Source of the DNA: Bacteroidaceae bacterium
GTDB taxonomy: Bacteria; Bacteroidota; Bacteroidia; Bacteroidales; Bacteroidaceae
Length of the DNA stretch: 6,375 bases
Direction of reading: 5' to 3'
NCBI GenBank assembly: GCA_017618515.1
Contig: JAFZUB010000085.1
Location: 1 to 6,375 of the forward strand
Every line of letters begins with the position of its first letter. Positions within the stretch are counted from its first letter, which is position 1. This document shows, in pieces, positions 1 to 6,320 of this stretch. The position numbers and the translations under genes are program-made. A model generated the notes under the pieces. That model did no database searches. It was not told the origin of the DNA and was given only the letters and a program-made list of their open reading frames with translations.

Positions 1-1132
1 GTTCCACCACGCTTGGGGCACCCTTCTCATCGAGGAACGAGACAAGCGCCTCACCCGTCTCTAGGTTCATGATGGCCTCGTCGGTCTTGAAGGCCGGGTT
101 GGCACGGAAGGTGTCGGCAGCGGTCTTGACGGCCTTCTGATCCTTCGGCGTATAGGCGCGCAGGGCATGCTGCACACGGTTGCCGAGCTGGCCGAGTATG
201 TTCTCGGGGATGTCCGACGGACTCTGTGTAATGAAATATATGCCCACGCCTTTGGAGCGGATGAGGCGAATCACCTGCTCTATCTTGTCGGTCAGCGCCT
301 TGGTGGTGTCCTCAAAGAGCATGTGCGCCTCGTCGAAGAAGAAGATGAGTTTCGGATACTCCAGGTCGCCCACCTCAGGCAGACGGCTGTAGAGGTCGCT
401 CAGCAGCCACAGCAGGAAGGAACTGTAGAGCTTGGGCTGCATCATCAGTTTGTCGGCAGCCAGCACACTCATCACGCCCTTGCCACCCTCAGTCTGCAGC
501 AGGTCGAGGATATCGAAGGCAGGCTCACCGAGGAACTGATTACCACCCTGATTCTCCAGCACGAGGATAGCCCTCTGTATGGCGCCCACCGTCGGGGTGG
601 CGATATTGCCGTAGGAGGTAAACTGCTTGGCATTCTTCAGCACATACTCAAGCATGGAGCGCAGGTCCTTGATGTCGAGCAGCAGCAGGCCACGCTCGTC
701 GGCAATGCGAAAGACGATGTTGAGCACGCCCTCCTGCGTCTCGTTGAGACCGAGCATACGGCTGAGCAGCTGAGGTCCCATCTGCGACACAGTGGCACGC
801 ATCGGGTGACCCTGCTCGCCAAACACATCGTAGAACCTCACGGGGCAGCCCGCAAACTGGGGGTTCTCGATGCCAAACTCTGGCATCCTCTTCTCTATGA
901 AACCCGAAAGACGGCCCGCCTGGCTAATGCCGCTGAGGTCGCCCTTCATGTCAGCCATAAAGCAGGGCACGCCTACCTGGCAGAAACTCTCCGCAATCAC
1001 TTGCAGGCTCACCGTCTTACCTGTGCCGGTAGCGCCGGCTATCAAACCATGGCGGTTAGCCATATTGCCGAGGATACTCAGCGCCCCCCTTTCGCAATGG
1101 GCGATGTAGAGGCCGTGTTCTGTGTCGTACAT
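1..1132 (-). CDS. yjgR: HerA-like ATPase of the DUF853/YjgR family (3' end outside window)
   Basis: Predicted cytoplasmic P-loop ATPase of the HerA/FtsK-like superfamily. The biological role is not established; related HerA proteins are DNA translocases. 377 residues are visible and the frame is still open at the left edge; from memory the family runs to about 500 residues, so roughly the last quarter is missing. Walker A GATGTGKT is at residues 33-40, followed by a conserved [11 protein letters not shown] block (58-68). Walker B is [10 protein letters not shown] (261-270). The [12 protein letters not shown] segment (286-297) and the later [14 protein letters not shown] and [12 protein letters not shown] blocks match E. 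coli YjgR almost word for word. The ATG at 1132 is chosen because it lies about 50 bases downstream of a good promoter and gives the short N-terminus before Walker A that the family has. It appears to be transcribed alone, separated from the upstream ompA-like gene by a terminator. A 326-codon open frame on the opposite strand is a shadow of this gene. Confidence 0.95.
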   Translation of the reverse strand, partial: MYDTEHGLYIAHCERGALSILGNMANRHGLIAGATGTGKTVSLQVIAESFCQVGVPCFMADMKGDLSGISQAGRLSGFIEKRMPEFGIENPQFAGCPVRFYDVFGEQGHPMRATVSQMGPQLLSRMLGLNETQEGVLNIVFRIADERGLLLLDIKDLRSMLEYVLKNAKQFTSYGNIATPTVGAIQRAILVLENQGGNQFLGEPAFDILDLLQTEGGKGVMSVLAADKLMMQPKLYSSFLLWLLSDLYSRLPEVGDLEYPKLIFFFDEAHMLFEDTTKALTDKIEQVIRLIRSKGVGIYFITQSPSDIPENILGQLGNRVQHALRAYTPKDQKAVKTAADTFRANPAFKTDEAIMNLETGEALVSFLDEKGAPSVVE

Positions 1133-1183
1133 ACTATTAAACTTTGAATGTTAATGTTGATAGTTGGGAATTATTTTCGCTTG

Positions 1184-1215
1184 CGAAGTTACAAAAAACT
1201 TTTGGCTTATGCAAC
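1184..1215 (-). promoter_or_regulatory. Bacteroidetes-type promoter for the DUF853 ATPase gene
   Basis: On the minus strand the -7 element reads TAACTTCG (1191 to 1184), a common variant of TAnnTTTG. A GTTG at 1215 to 1212 matches the -33 TTTG at three of four bases with a 20-base spacer. Transcription should begin near 1178, leaving a leader of about 45 bases before the ATG at 1132. The spacer ends in a run of T, exactly as in the yicC promoter. Confidence 0.7.
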
Positions 1216-1235
1216 CTGCAGGCTAAATATTTTTG

Positions 1236-1277
1236 AAAAAAAATATTGGCGACCGCTTTGAGAGCAGTCGCCAATAT
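1236..1277 (-). terminator. Intrinsic terminator of the OmpA-family lipoprotein gene
   Basis: A perfect 11-base-pair inverted repeat (1243-1253 with 1267-1277, sequence ATATTGGCGAC and its complement) with a 13-base loop. Read on the minus strand it is followed at once by eight T residues (1243 to 1236). It begins 18 bases after the stop codon of the OmpA-family gene. This is a textbook Rho-independent terminator and isolates that gene from the DUF853 gene. On the plus strand the stem is not followed by a T tract, so it is one-directional. Confidence 0.9.
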
Positions 1278-1294
1278 CTGTTATTAATTATTGA

Positions 1295-2197
1295 TTATTG
1301 GTTCTTGGTTTCAGGCGCCTCGTCTATCAGCTCCATAAACTGGTCAAGCTTGGGAGTGATGATAATCTGGGTGCGGCGGTTGCGCTGGCGACCCACCTCG
1401 GTATCGTTGGTGGCAATAGGATTATACTCGCCACGACCAGCAGCACTGAGTCGCTTGGGATCTACGCCGTACTTGTTCTGCAGAGCCTGCACCACCGACG
1501 ATGCACGCAGGGCGCTGAGGTCCCAGTTGTTGCGGATATTAGTACGGTTGATGGGCACATTGTCGGTATTACCCTCGATGAGCACTTCGTAGTCCTTATA
1601 GTCCGTGATAATCTTGGCAATCTTGCTCAGTGTCTGGCCGGCACGGTCATTGATTTCGTAGCTGCCCGACTTATAGAGCATATTGTCTGCCAGCGAGATA
1701 TATACCACGCCCTTGAGCACCTTGATATCAACCTCGCTCAGCTCGTCGCGGCTCAGCGAACGGGTGAGCTTGTTGGTGAGTGCCAGATTGAGCGAGTCGC
1801 TCTTGCTCTTTACCTCCACCAGATGCTTGATATAGGCATTCGAGGCATTGATCTCATCCACGAGCTTCGAGATATTCACATTGCTTTGCGAGTTCTGGTC
1901 AATACTGCTGTTGAGCGAGCTGTTGAGCTTGTCATACATCTCCTTCAGCTCGGCATGCCTCTTGCGGGCTTCCTCCAGCAGCTTCTCCAAGCTCTTCACC
2001 TCAGCCTGTGCACCTGCCAGCTCAGCCATAGTCTTGGAGTGCTCACCTTGCAGCGAGGCAAGCTCGTTTTGCACGGTGGCATAGTCTTTCTGCAGGTTCA
2101 CAAACTGCTTCTTACTTACACAACTAGTAAACACAAGTGCCACTACCAGCAGCTTGGCTGCCGCGGCGGCAGTAATGATAGTCATTGATTTCTTCAT
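1295..2197 (-). CDS. OmpA-family lipoprotein with coiled-coil stalk and peptidoglycan-binding domain
   Basis: A 300-residue envelope protein, probably anchored by a lipid and binding the cell wall. Residues 1-26 form a lipoprotein signal peptide (MKKS start, hydrophobic LLVVALVF, lipobox FTS then Cys26). Residues of roughly 30-105 are rich in charged heptads (QKDYATVQNELASLQ, EVKSLEKLLEEARKRH) and look like a coiled coil, followed by an Asn/Ser-rich stretch. The OmpA C-terminal domain covers about 170-285: GNTDNVPI at 209-216, and NNWDLSALRA at 223-232. Asp212 and Arg231 are at the positions known to contact diaminopimelate in OmpA/Pal-type domains. GNTD replaces the usual GHTD. An upstream TTG at 2254 keeps the frame open, but it lies in the promoter -33 element; the ATG at 2197 is downstream of the predicted transcript start and opens directly into the signal peptide. 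It is transcribed as a single gene with its own promoter and terminator. Confidence 0.93.
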   Translation of the reverse strand: MKKSMTIITAAAAAKLLVVALVFTSCVSKKQFVNLQKDYATVQNELASLQGEHSKTMAELAGAQAEVKSLEKLLEEARKRHAELKEMYDKLNSSLNSSIDQNSQSNVNISKLVDEINASNAYIKHLVEVKSKSDSLNLALTNKLTRSLSRDELSEVDIKVLKGVVYISLADNMLYKSGSYEINDRAGQTLSKIAKIITDYKDYEVLIEGNTDNVPINRTNIRNNWDLSALRASSVVQALQNKYGVDPKRLSAAGRGEYNPIATNDTEVGRQRNRRTQIIITPKLDQFMELIDEAPETKNQ

Positions 2198-2223
2198 AAT
2201 ATAGGTCTTTGCGTTTCGCGGTG

Positions 2224-2255
2224 CAATATTAGTCACTATCGCAGTCTTGGCCAAA
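2224..2255 (-). promoter_or_regulatory. Bacteroidetes-type promoter of the OmpA-family gene
   Basis: On the minus strand a perfect -33 TTTG (2255 to 2252), a 20-base spacer and a -7 element TAATATTG (2231 to 2224, one mismatch to TAnnTTTG). The predicted transcript starts near 2218, about 20 bases before the ATG at 2197, so the leader is short. No Shine-Dalgarno sequence is visible, which is usual in this phylum. This site decides the gene start, because the only longer open frame would begin inside the -33 element. Confidence 0.75.
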
Positions 2256-2333
2256 TATTTTTTTCTTTTTTAAGCAGCACACAGCCATTATTCGGCTTTT
2301 TTAAGATTCAGAGGTGCGCCGATTAAGGACTTT

Positions 2334-3191
2334 TCACTTCTTTGGCATCAGCGTCAGCTTCAGCGGAATGCTGTGCGTCATCTTCACTACTTCGCCGTTG
2401 CGCCTGCCAGGACGCCATGGCGGCATATGCCTCACGATATCCACCGCACATTCGTCGAGTATCTCGTTTTTGCTGCTCTTGCTTACCCACGCATCAGAGA
2501 TATATCCGTCTTCCTCCACCACAATGTCTACCACCACGGTACCTTGCATCTTGCGGGGCACGGTGATTCTGTCCATCTCTGCCTTGATGAATTCGTTGAG
2601 CGCTTTCTCTCCACCGGTGAATCTTGGCTTTGCCTCTGCTGCCGTTACCAGCTTTACCAGGTCGGAACCGTCAATGGCGGGGCCCATGTATCCGCGTGTC
2701 TCATCGATAATCGTCTCTATCGACACGGGCAGAGCCTGGTGAAAGGCTGCCGCTGGGGAGCCGCTCATGCTCAGTGTGCCCACACCGCCGTAGATGGAAG
2801 CGCTGAAGTAGGCCTTCTGCTCTTCGCCCTTGAAGAACGCCACTGCATCGGCGGTGCCGCCGCATATGAGCGACTCTTCGCTCGGCTTCACCATCTTGAT
2901 GTTCTGCGAGGCCAGCGTAGCCTTAGCCTTGTCTAATATCTCCTGCGAGCTGGGAAACTCGGCGTGCAGCAACATGTTGCCGTAGCTATACACACGCACC
3001 CGGATGCTGTCCTTATCGATGCCGATGTGGTAGCTGCGGTGGTGCTCTGGCGGCGTACTGCTGTCGGTGAAGTCATAACTGATGAGAGTCGTCTCATCCC
3101 AGTCCTGCTGGGAGATGGTGCGCTCCTGCGCACAACTGAAAATGCCAAACATAGTAGTAAGCATTAAAGGGATAATCACATACTTTCTCAT
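2334..3191 (-). CDS. Lipoprotein with a C-terminal TonB domain
   Basis: A 285-residue predicted lipoprotein. The N-terminus has a short signal peptide (MRKYVIIPLMLTTMFG) and a lipobox IFS then Cys20. Residues of about 25-185 match no family I recognise; they are soluble-looking, with a GGVGTLSMSGSP stretch near the middle. Residues 189-283 are a TonB C-terminal domain: PRFTGGEKALNEF, MQGTVVVDIVVEEDG (215-229), the LDECAVDIVRHMP helix, and WRPGRRNGEVV followed by a closing beta strand. In classical TonB this domain contacts outer-membrane transporters, driven by an inner-membrane helix and a proline-rich spacer. Neither is present here, so a role as an energy transducer is doubtful. Similar TonB_C domains occur widely in Bacteroidetes envelope proteins. 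It begins 20 bases after the stop of the glycosylase gene and no promoter was found in that gap, so it is probably the last gene of the yicC operon. Confidence 0.88.
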   Translation of the reverse strand: MRKYVIIPLMLTTMFGIFSCAQERTISQQDWDETTLISYDFTDSSTPPEHHRSYHIGIDKDSIRVRVYSYGNMLLHAEFPSSQEILDKAKATLASQNIKMVKPSEESLICGGTADAVAFFKGEEQKAYFSASIYGGVGTLSMSGSPAAAFHQALPVSIETIIDETRGYMGPAIDGSDLVKLVTAAEAKPRFTGGEKALNEFIKAEMDRITVPRKMQGTVVVDIVVEEDGYISDAWVSKSSKNEILDECAVDIVRHMPPWRPGRRNGEVVKMTHSIPLKLTLMPKK

Positions 3192-3211
3192 GGTAAATAT
3201 AGTTTAGTTAC

Positions 3212-3784
3212 TTAATTTTCAAATATCTGCTTGTAGTATTCCGCCTTTTCTTCCAGCTTCATGGGGTATGCGCGGCTGGATGACGGCAGGCGCCAGAGCT
3301 CAAGTCCTCCGGTCTTTATGCACTCCCCCATGCGCGGTGCCTCGGCAATGCCGAAGTAGTTGCAGAGCGTGTCGGCAGCCTTCTGCCCCGTCACGGCGAT
3401 GACCCTCAGTTTGGGAGCGCGACTTATCAACGCCCTGATGTCCGTCTGCTCCACCACCTCCAGAAACTTGTCGGACGCGTTATCCTTCAGTCGTCTCACT
3501 GCCTCCGACGTGTCGTAGTAGCCGATATGCTGCTCGTGCACCAGGCGCAGCACCCTGTCAAATCGGTAAGTCTTGGCCGCGGTGTCCACCAGGTAGTCCT
3601 TGTCGCCATAGAAGATGAGGCCCATCAGACGCCAGTGGTCGTTAGTGAAATTGGGGTAGAAAAACTCGAAACCCTTTGCCCAGCGCTTCCTCTGCGGCGG
3701 AAAGCTGCCCAAAAACAGCACCTGCGTCTCTGCGTCGATACACGGCTTGAGAGGATGATATTCTATTGTCTTATCGTTGCTCAT
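3212..3784 (-). CDS. Uracil-DNA glycosylase superfamily protein
   Basis: A 190-residue cytoplasmic protein of the uracil-DNA glycosylase fold, expected to remove deaminated or mismatched bases from DNA. The substrate cannot be read from sequence. Motif 1 is VLFLGSFPP at residues 22-30, at the position of the family's catalytic loop. It is followed by FFYPNFTNDHW (41-51), comparable to the NRFW region of MUG and family 6 enzymes. The core strand VIAVTGQKAADTL is at 128-140, and motif 2, LPSSSRAYP (166-174), corresponds to the DNA-intercalating LPSTSP loop. A Bacteroidales group with this GSFPP plus PSSSRAYP pattern is usually annotated simply as a uracil-DNA glycosylase family protein. The ATG at 3784 is preferred over an in-frame GTG at 3805, because it overlaps the rarA stop codon as TGATG, implying translational coupling, and the upstream seven residues add nothing conserved. 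Confidence 0.87.
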   Translation of the reverse strand: MSNDKTIEYHPLKPCIDAETQVLFLGSFPPQRKRWAKGFEFFYPNFTNDHWRLMGLIFYGDKDYLVDTAAKTYRFDRVLRLVHEQHIGYYDTSEAVRRLKDNASDKFLEVVEQTDIRALISRAPKLRVIAVTGQKAADTLCNYFGIAEAPRMGECIKTGGLELWRLPSSSRAYPMKLEEKAEYYKQIFEN

Positions 3785-5058
3785 CAGAATTCCCTGTCTT
3801 TCCACAGACTGTTCATGCGGTCGCGCAGTTTCTGCTCCGCAGCGTTAGGCTGACCTTGCCACAGGCGCTCGCCCTTCAGCTCGTCAGGCAGGTACTGCTG
3901 GTCAACGAAATGGCCCTCAAAGTCGTGGGCATACTTGTAGTCGGTGCCATAACCCAGCTGCTTCATCAGCTTGGTAGGCGCGTTCCTCAGATGCAGCGGC
4001 ACAGGCAGGTTGCCCCGCTCCTCCGCCAGCTGCAAAGCCTTGCCGATGCCGAGGTATGCCGAGTTGCTCTTCGGCGAGCAAGCCAGATAGACCGTTGCCT
4101 CGGCCAACGGTATGCGCCCTTCGGGCCATCCTATCTTCTCCACTGCCTCAAACGCAGCGTTAGCCAGCAGCAGCGCGTTGGGGTTAGCAAGGCCTATATC
4201 CTCAGCCGCCGAGATTATCAGGCGACGGGCAATAAACTTGGGGTCTTCGCCACCAGCCACCATGCGCCCCAGCCAGTAGAGGGCTCCGTCGGGGTCGCTA
4301 CCGCGGATGCTCTTGATAAAGGCCGAGATAATGTCGTAGTGCAGTTCGCCGTCCTTATCGTATGCCGCAGGGTTGAGCTGCAGCTGTGTCTTCACCGTCT
4401 CGTTGTTGATTATGGCCGTCTCGCCCTCTGCAAAGGAGCTCACCACCAAATCGATGATGTTGAGCAGCTTGCGTCCGTCTCCGCCGCTATACTGGAACAG
4501 AGCCGCCGTTTCTTCCACCTTGATGTCGCGCTCCTTGAGGATGAGGTCCTGACTGAGGGCCTTTTCCATCAGCGTATGCAGGTCGTCGTCCGTCAGCGGC
4601 TTGAGCACGTACACCTGACATCTTGACAGCAACGGCGTGATGACCTCAAACGAGGGGTTCTCAGTGGTGGCGCCAATCAGCGTCACGATGCCGCGCTCCA
4701 CAGCCGAGAGCAGCGAGTCCTGCTGACTCTTGCTGAAACGGTGAATCTCGTCAATAAACAGTATCGGTGTCGGCGAGTCAAAGAAGGTGTTCTTCGCAGC
4801 CTTGTCTATCACGTCCCTCACATCCTTCACCCCACTGCTCACCGCACTCAGCGTGTAGAACGCCGAGCCCATGGCGGTGGCGATGATATGCGCCAGCGTC
4901 GTCTTGCCCACACCAGGGGGGCCCCACATGATAAACGAGCTGACATGCTTGTTGTCTATCATGCGCCGGAGAGCACAGCCCTCCCCCACCAGATGCTGCT
5001 GCCCCACATAGTCCTGCAGGGTCAGCGGTCTCATACGCTCAGCTAATGGTCGCGACAT
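3784..5058 (-). CDS. rarA: Replication-associated recombination protein A (RarA/MgsA), AAA+ ATPase
   Basis: A 424-residue AAA+ ATPase related to clamp-loader subunits and eukaryotic WRNIP1/Mgs1. RarA proteins act at stalled replication forks and interact with single-stranded DNA-binding protein and DNA ends. Walker A GPPGVGKT is at 46-53, Walker B ILFIDE at 99-104 followed by IHRF, sensor 1 GATTEN at 129-134, the arginine finger Arg146 in LLSRC, and sensor 2 in GGDGRK around Arg196. The C-terminal half carries the family's tetramerisation domain: DIISAFIKSIRGSDPDGALYW, ARRLIISAAEDIG, VYLACSPKSNSAY and VPLHLRNAPTKLMKQLGYG. All domains are intact and the length is normal (E. coli about 447). 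The ATG at 5058 gives the usual short N-terminus (RPLAERMRP). No promoter was found in the 73-base gap upstream, so expression probably comes from the yicC promoter. Its stop is shared with the glycosylase start. Confidence 0.97.
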   Translation of the reverse strand: MSRPLAERMRPLTLQDYVGQQHLVGEGCALRRMIDNKHVSSFIMWGPPGVGKTTLAHIIATAMGSAFYTLSAVSSGVKDVRDVIDKAAKNTFFDSPTPILFIDEIHRFSKSQQDSLLSAVERGIVTLIGATTENPSFEVITPLLSRCQVYVLKPLTDDDLHTLMEKALSQDLILKERDIKVEETAALFQYSGGDGRKLLNIIDLVVSSFAEGETAIINNETVKTQLQLNPAAYDKDGELHYDIISAFIKSIRGSDPDGALYWLGRMVAGGEDPKFIARRLIISAAEDIGLANPNALLLANAAFEAVEKIGWPEGRIPLAEATVYLACSPKSNSAYLGIGKALQLAEERGNLPVPLHLRNAPTKLMKQLGYGTDYKYAHDFEGHFVDQQYLPDELKGERLWQGQPNAAEQKLRDRMNSLWKDREF

Positions 5059-5064
5059 ATTCTC

Positions 5065-5127
5065 TAACTTCGTTAACTTCGAGCCCGCTTGCGGGCGGTA
5101 ACTTCTTCCGCGATGCGGTAACTTCTA
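5065..5127. repeat. TAACTTC repeats with interleaved hairpins between yicC and rarA
   Basis: The 73-base gap between yicC and rarA is almost wholly repeat-structured. On the plus strand, TAACTTC occurs at 5065, 5074, 5099 and 5119. The first two form a 9-base tandem, and the last two lie in a perfect 12-base repeat GCGGTAACTTCT (5095 and 5115, 20-base period). Two palindromes precede them: GCCCGC-TT-GCGGGC (5083-5096) and CCGC-GAT-GCGG (5108-5118). In the operon mRNA (minus strand) these would form two small stems just ahead of the rarA start. There is no T tract after either stem, so they are not intrinsic terminators. Confidence 0.85.
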
Positions 5128-5131
5128 TATT

Positions 5132-6001
5132 TCACAGCACATTGAGCACCTGCTCTTTTATCTGTTCCAGCTCGTCCTTCATGCGTACAACGAGGCGCTG
5201 CATCTCGGCGTGGTTGCTCTTGCTGCCGAGGGTGTTAATCTCGCGCCCCATCTCTTGGGCGATGAATCCGAGTTTCTTGCCCTGCGGCTCGTCTTGCGCC
5301 ATCGTGTCGCTGAAGTAGCGCAGGTGGTTGGCAAGGCGTTGCTTCTCCTCGTTGATGTCGAGCTTCTCGATATAGTATATCATCTCCTCCTCCAGACGGT
5401 TGCGGTCGTAGTCCGCGTTGAGGCTGTCGAGGCGCTCCACTATCTGCTGCCGTATCTTCTCCGTGCGCTGCGGCTCATACTGCTCCACCTCCTTGAGCAA
5501 GTCAGCGATGTTGTGCAGCTTCTCCTCAAACTTCTTCTGCACCGCCTCGCCCTCCTGGCGACGGAACGCGCTCAGGTTATCCAGAGCCTGAGCCACAGCT
5601 GCCTGCACAGCCTTCCACTCCTCGTCAGGGACATCGTTGGTGCTCCCTGTCGTGATGCCCGGCATTCGGCATAGCACCGCCCACCAGTCCTGCGGCTCGT
5701 TGATACCCAACTCGCGGCTCGCAGCCTTGATCTGATTGACGTAGCAAGCTGCCGTATCAGTGTTGATAGTGCTCACGCTGTCTCCGGCGGAGTCCTCTAT
5801 CCTCAGGGTCAGATCAATCTTTCCTCTCGTGACGCTGTCGGCCACCATCTGCCTGAGCAGCAAGTCCTTGTCTGCGTATGCAGGAGCCAGACGGGTGGAG
5901 ATATCGAGGTTCTTGCTGTTGAGAGCCTTCACCTCGGCGATGATCTTGCGATTGAGAGCTGCGGTCTCGCCTTTGCCGTAGCCGGTCATTGACAGTAACA
6001 T
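5132..6001 (-). CDS. yicC: YicC/YloC family endoribonuclease
   Basis: A 289-residue cytoplasmic protein of the YicC family, members of which have been reported to be endoribonucleases, with E. coli YicC linked to small-RNA (RyhB) decay. The N-terminal domain opens with the typical MLLSMTGYGKG, then EVKALNSKNLDISTRL and VTRGKIDLTLRIE (about residues 1-155). The C-terminal DUF1732 domain (about 205-289) carries DINEEKQRLANHL (215-227) and GKKLGFIAQEMGREINTLGSKS (241-262), the most conserved block in the family. The length is normal. The ATG at 6001 agrees with family starts and sits about 50 bases downstream of a strong promoter. As I recall, Bacteroidetes often place gmk after yicC; here rarA follows instead. 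It is probably the first gene of a four-gene operon. Confidence 0.96.
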   Translation of the reverse strand: MLLSMTGYGKGETAALNRKIIAEVKALNSKNLDISTRLAPAYADKDLLLRQMVADSVTRGKIDLTLRIEDSAGDSVSTINTDTAACYVNQIKAASRELGINEPQDWWAVLCRMPGITTGSTNDVPDEEWKAVQAAVAQALDNLSAFRRQEGEAVQKKFEEKLHNIADLLKEVEQYEPQRTEKIRQQIVERLDSLNADYDRNRLEEEMIYYIEKLDINEEKQRLANHLRYFSDTMAQDEPQGKKLGFIAQEMGREINTLGSKSNHAEMQRLVVRMKDELEQIKEQVLNVL

Positions 6002-6057
6002 ATTTTCGATTTACTATTTTACAATGTACTATTTATTTTACATTTTCTCTTGTGTGG

Positions 6058-6088
6058 CGAAGTTACAAAAAAAAAATGGAATGACAAA
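6058..6088 (-). promoter_or_regulatory. Bacteroidetes-type promoter of the yicC operon
   Basis: On the minus strand, a perfect -33 TTTG (6088 to 6085), a 19-base spacer ending in ten T residues plus G, and a -7 element TAACTTCG (6065 to 6058). The transcript should start near 6051, leaving a leader of about 50 AT-rich bases before the ATG at 6001. The 16-base core TTTTTTGTAACTTCGC is identical in the DUF853 promoter. It probably drives yicC, rarA, the glycosylase gene and the TonB_C lipoprotein gene. Confidence 0.8.
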
Positions 6089-6170
6089 ATACGGAGGGAA
6101 AGAAACTCCAATCGATATCGAATCCACTACAAATTTCCTCAAACACCCCCTAAAAAGTGCCCAAACAAGT

Positions 6171-6199
6171 AAAAACGTCCAAACGTCTTGGACGTTTTT
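6171..6199. repeat. Inverted repeat AAAAACGTCCAA / TTGGACGTTTTT
   Basis: A perfect 12-base-pair palindrome (6171-6182 with 6188-6199) around a 5-base loop ACGTC. It has an A tract on one side and a T tract on the other, so in RNA it could act as a terminator-like hairpin in either direction, or in DNA as a dyad binding site. It shares the core AACGTCC with the repeats at 6333-6375. A looser copy, GTGCCCAAAC, precedes it at about 6157-6166. Confidence 0.9.
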
Positions 6200-6201
6200 G
6201 A

Positions 6202-6231
6202 AAAGGGTATATAGTCGTTTTCTATACCTTT
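6202..6231. repeat. Imperfect dyad over the -33 region of the plus-strand promoter
   Basis: GGTATA (6206-6211) and its complement TATACC (6223-6228) form a 6-base-pair inverted repeat around 11 bases. The match extends imperfectly to AAAGG-type and CCTTT-type flanks. The right arm touches the candidate -33 element at 6229, so it could be an operator. In AT-rich DNA a 6-base dyad may also arise by chance. Confidence 0.4.
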
Positions 6232-6259
6232 CTTATAGCGAATTATTTTAATAATTTTG
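6229..6259 (+). promoter_or_regulatory. Plus-strand promoter for a divergent gene beyond the right edge
   Basis: A perfect -7 element TAATTTTG (6252-6259, consensus TAnnTTTG) follows TTTC (6229-6232, three of four bases of TTTG) after a 19-base spacer. Transcription would start near 6266 and run rightwards, giving a leader of more than 100 bases without an open frame. It contains a GCTGAT-A-ATCAGC palindrome (6274-6286) and the GGACGTTT repeats. The gene served, if any, lies outside the window. Confidence 0.6.
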
Positions 6260-6320
6260 TTCAACACGTAAACGCTGATAATCAGCATGTTAACTTATTT
6301 AATATAGTGGAAAAATTATA

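Noticed and set aside
167..1147. 326-codon open frame on the plus strand
   Set aside because: It lies antisense to the DUF853 ATPase, whose protein matches its family along its whole visible length. The plus-strand translation is Leu/His/Gln-rich with no recognisable domain, as expected of a shadow frame.
1298..2188. 296-codon open frame on the plus strand
   Set aside because: It is the antisense shadow of the OmpA-family gene; no promoter or domain supports it.
1295..2254. Longer start (TTG at 2254) for the OmpA-family gene
   Set aside because: It overlaps the -33 promoter element and would add 19 residues ahead of a complete lipoprotein signal peptide.
2282..2302. AGCC-loop-GGCT followed by six T residues on the plus strand, resembling a terminator
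   Set aside because: The stem has only four base pairs and points along the plus strand, where no gene precedes it. On the minus strand, where the lipoprotein transcript arrives, there is no T tract after the stem. I see no clear terminator for that gene.
3766..4626. 286-codon open frame on the plus strand
   Set aside because: It is antisense to the well-conserved rarA gene and has no family features.
5065..5081. TAACTTCG on the plus strand as possible -7 promoter elements
   Set aside because: No TTTG-like -33 element is found 19-21 bases upstream of either copy, and a transcript would only run antisense into yicC. They fit better as repeat units.
6024..6251. 75-codon plus-strand open frame
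   Set aside because: It runs across the yicC promoter and the AACGTCC palindrome, has low-complexity AT-driven composition and no promoter pointing into it.
6139..6288. 49-codon minus-strand open frame starting MLIISVYVLNK
   Set aside because: Its later codons are read from the palindromic repeat, it has no upstream promoter that I can see, and its Ile/Lys-rich start is what AT-rich DNA yields by chance.
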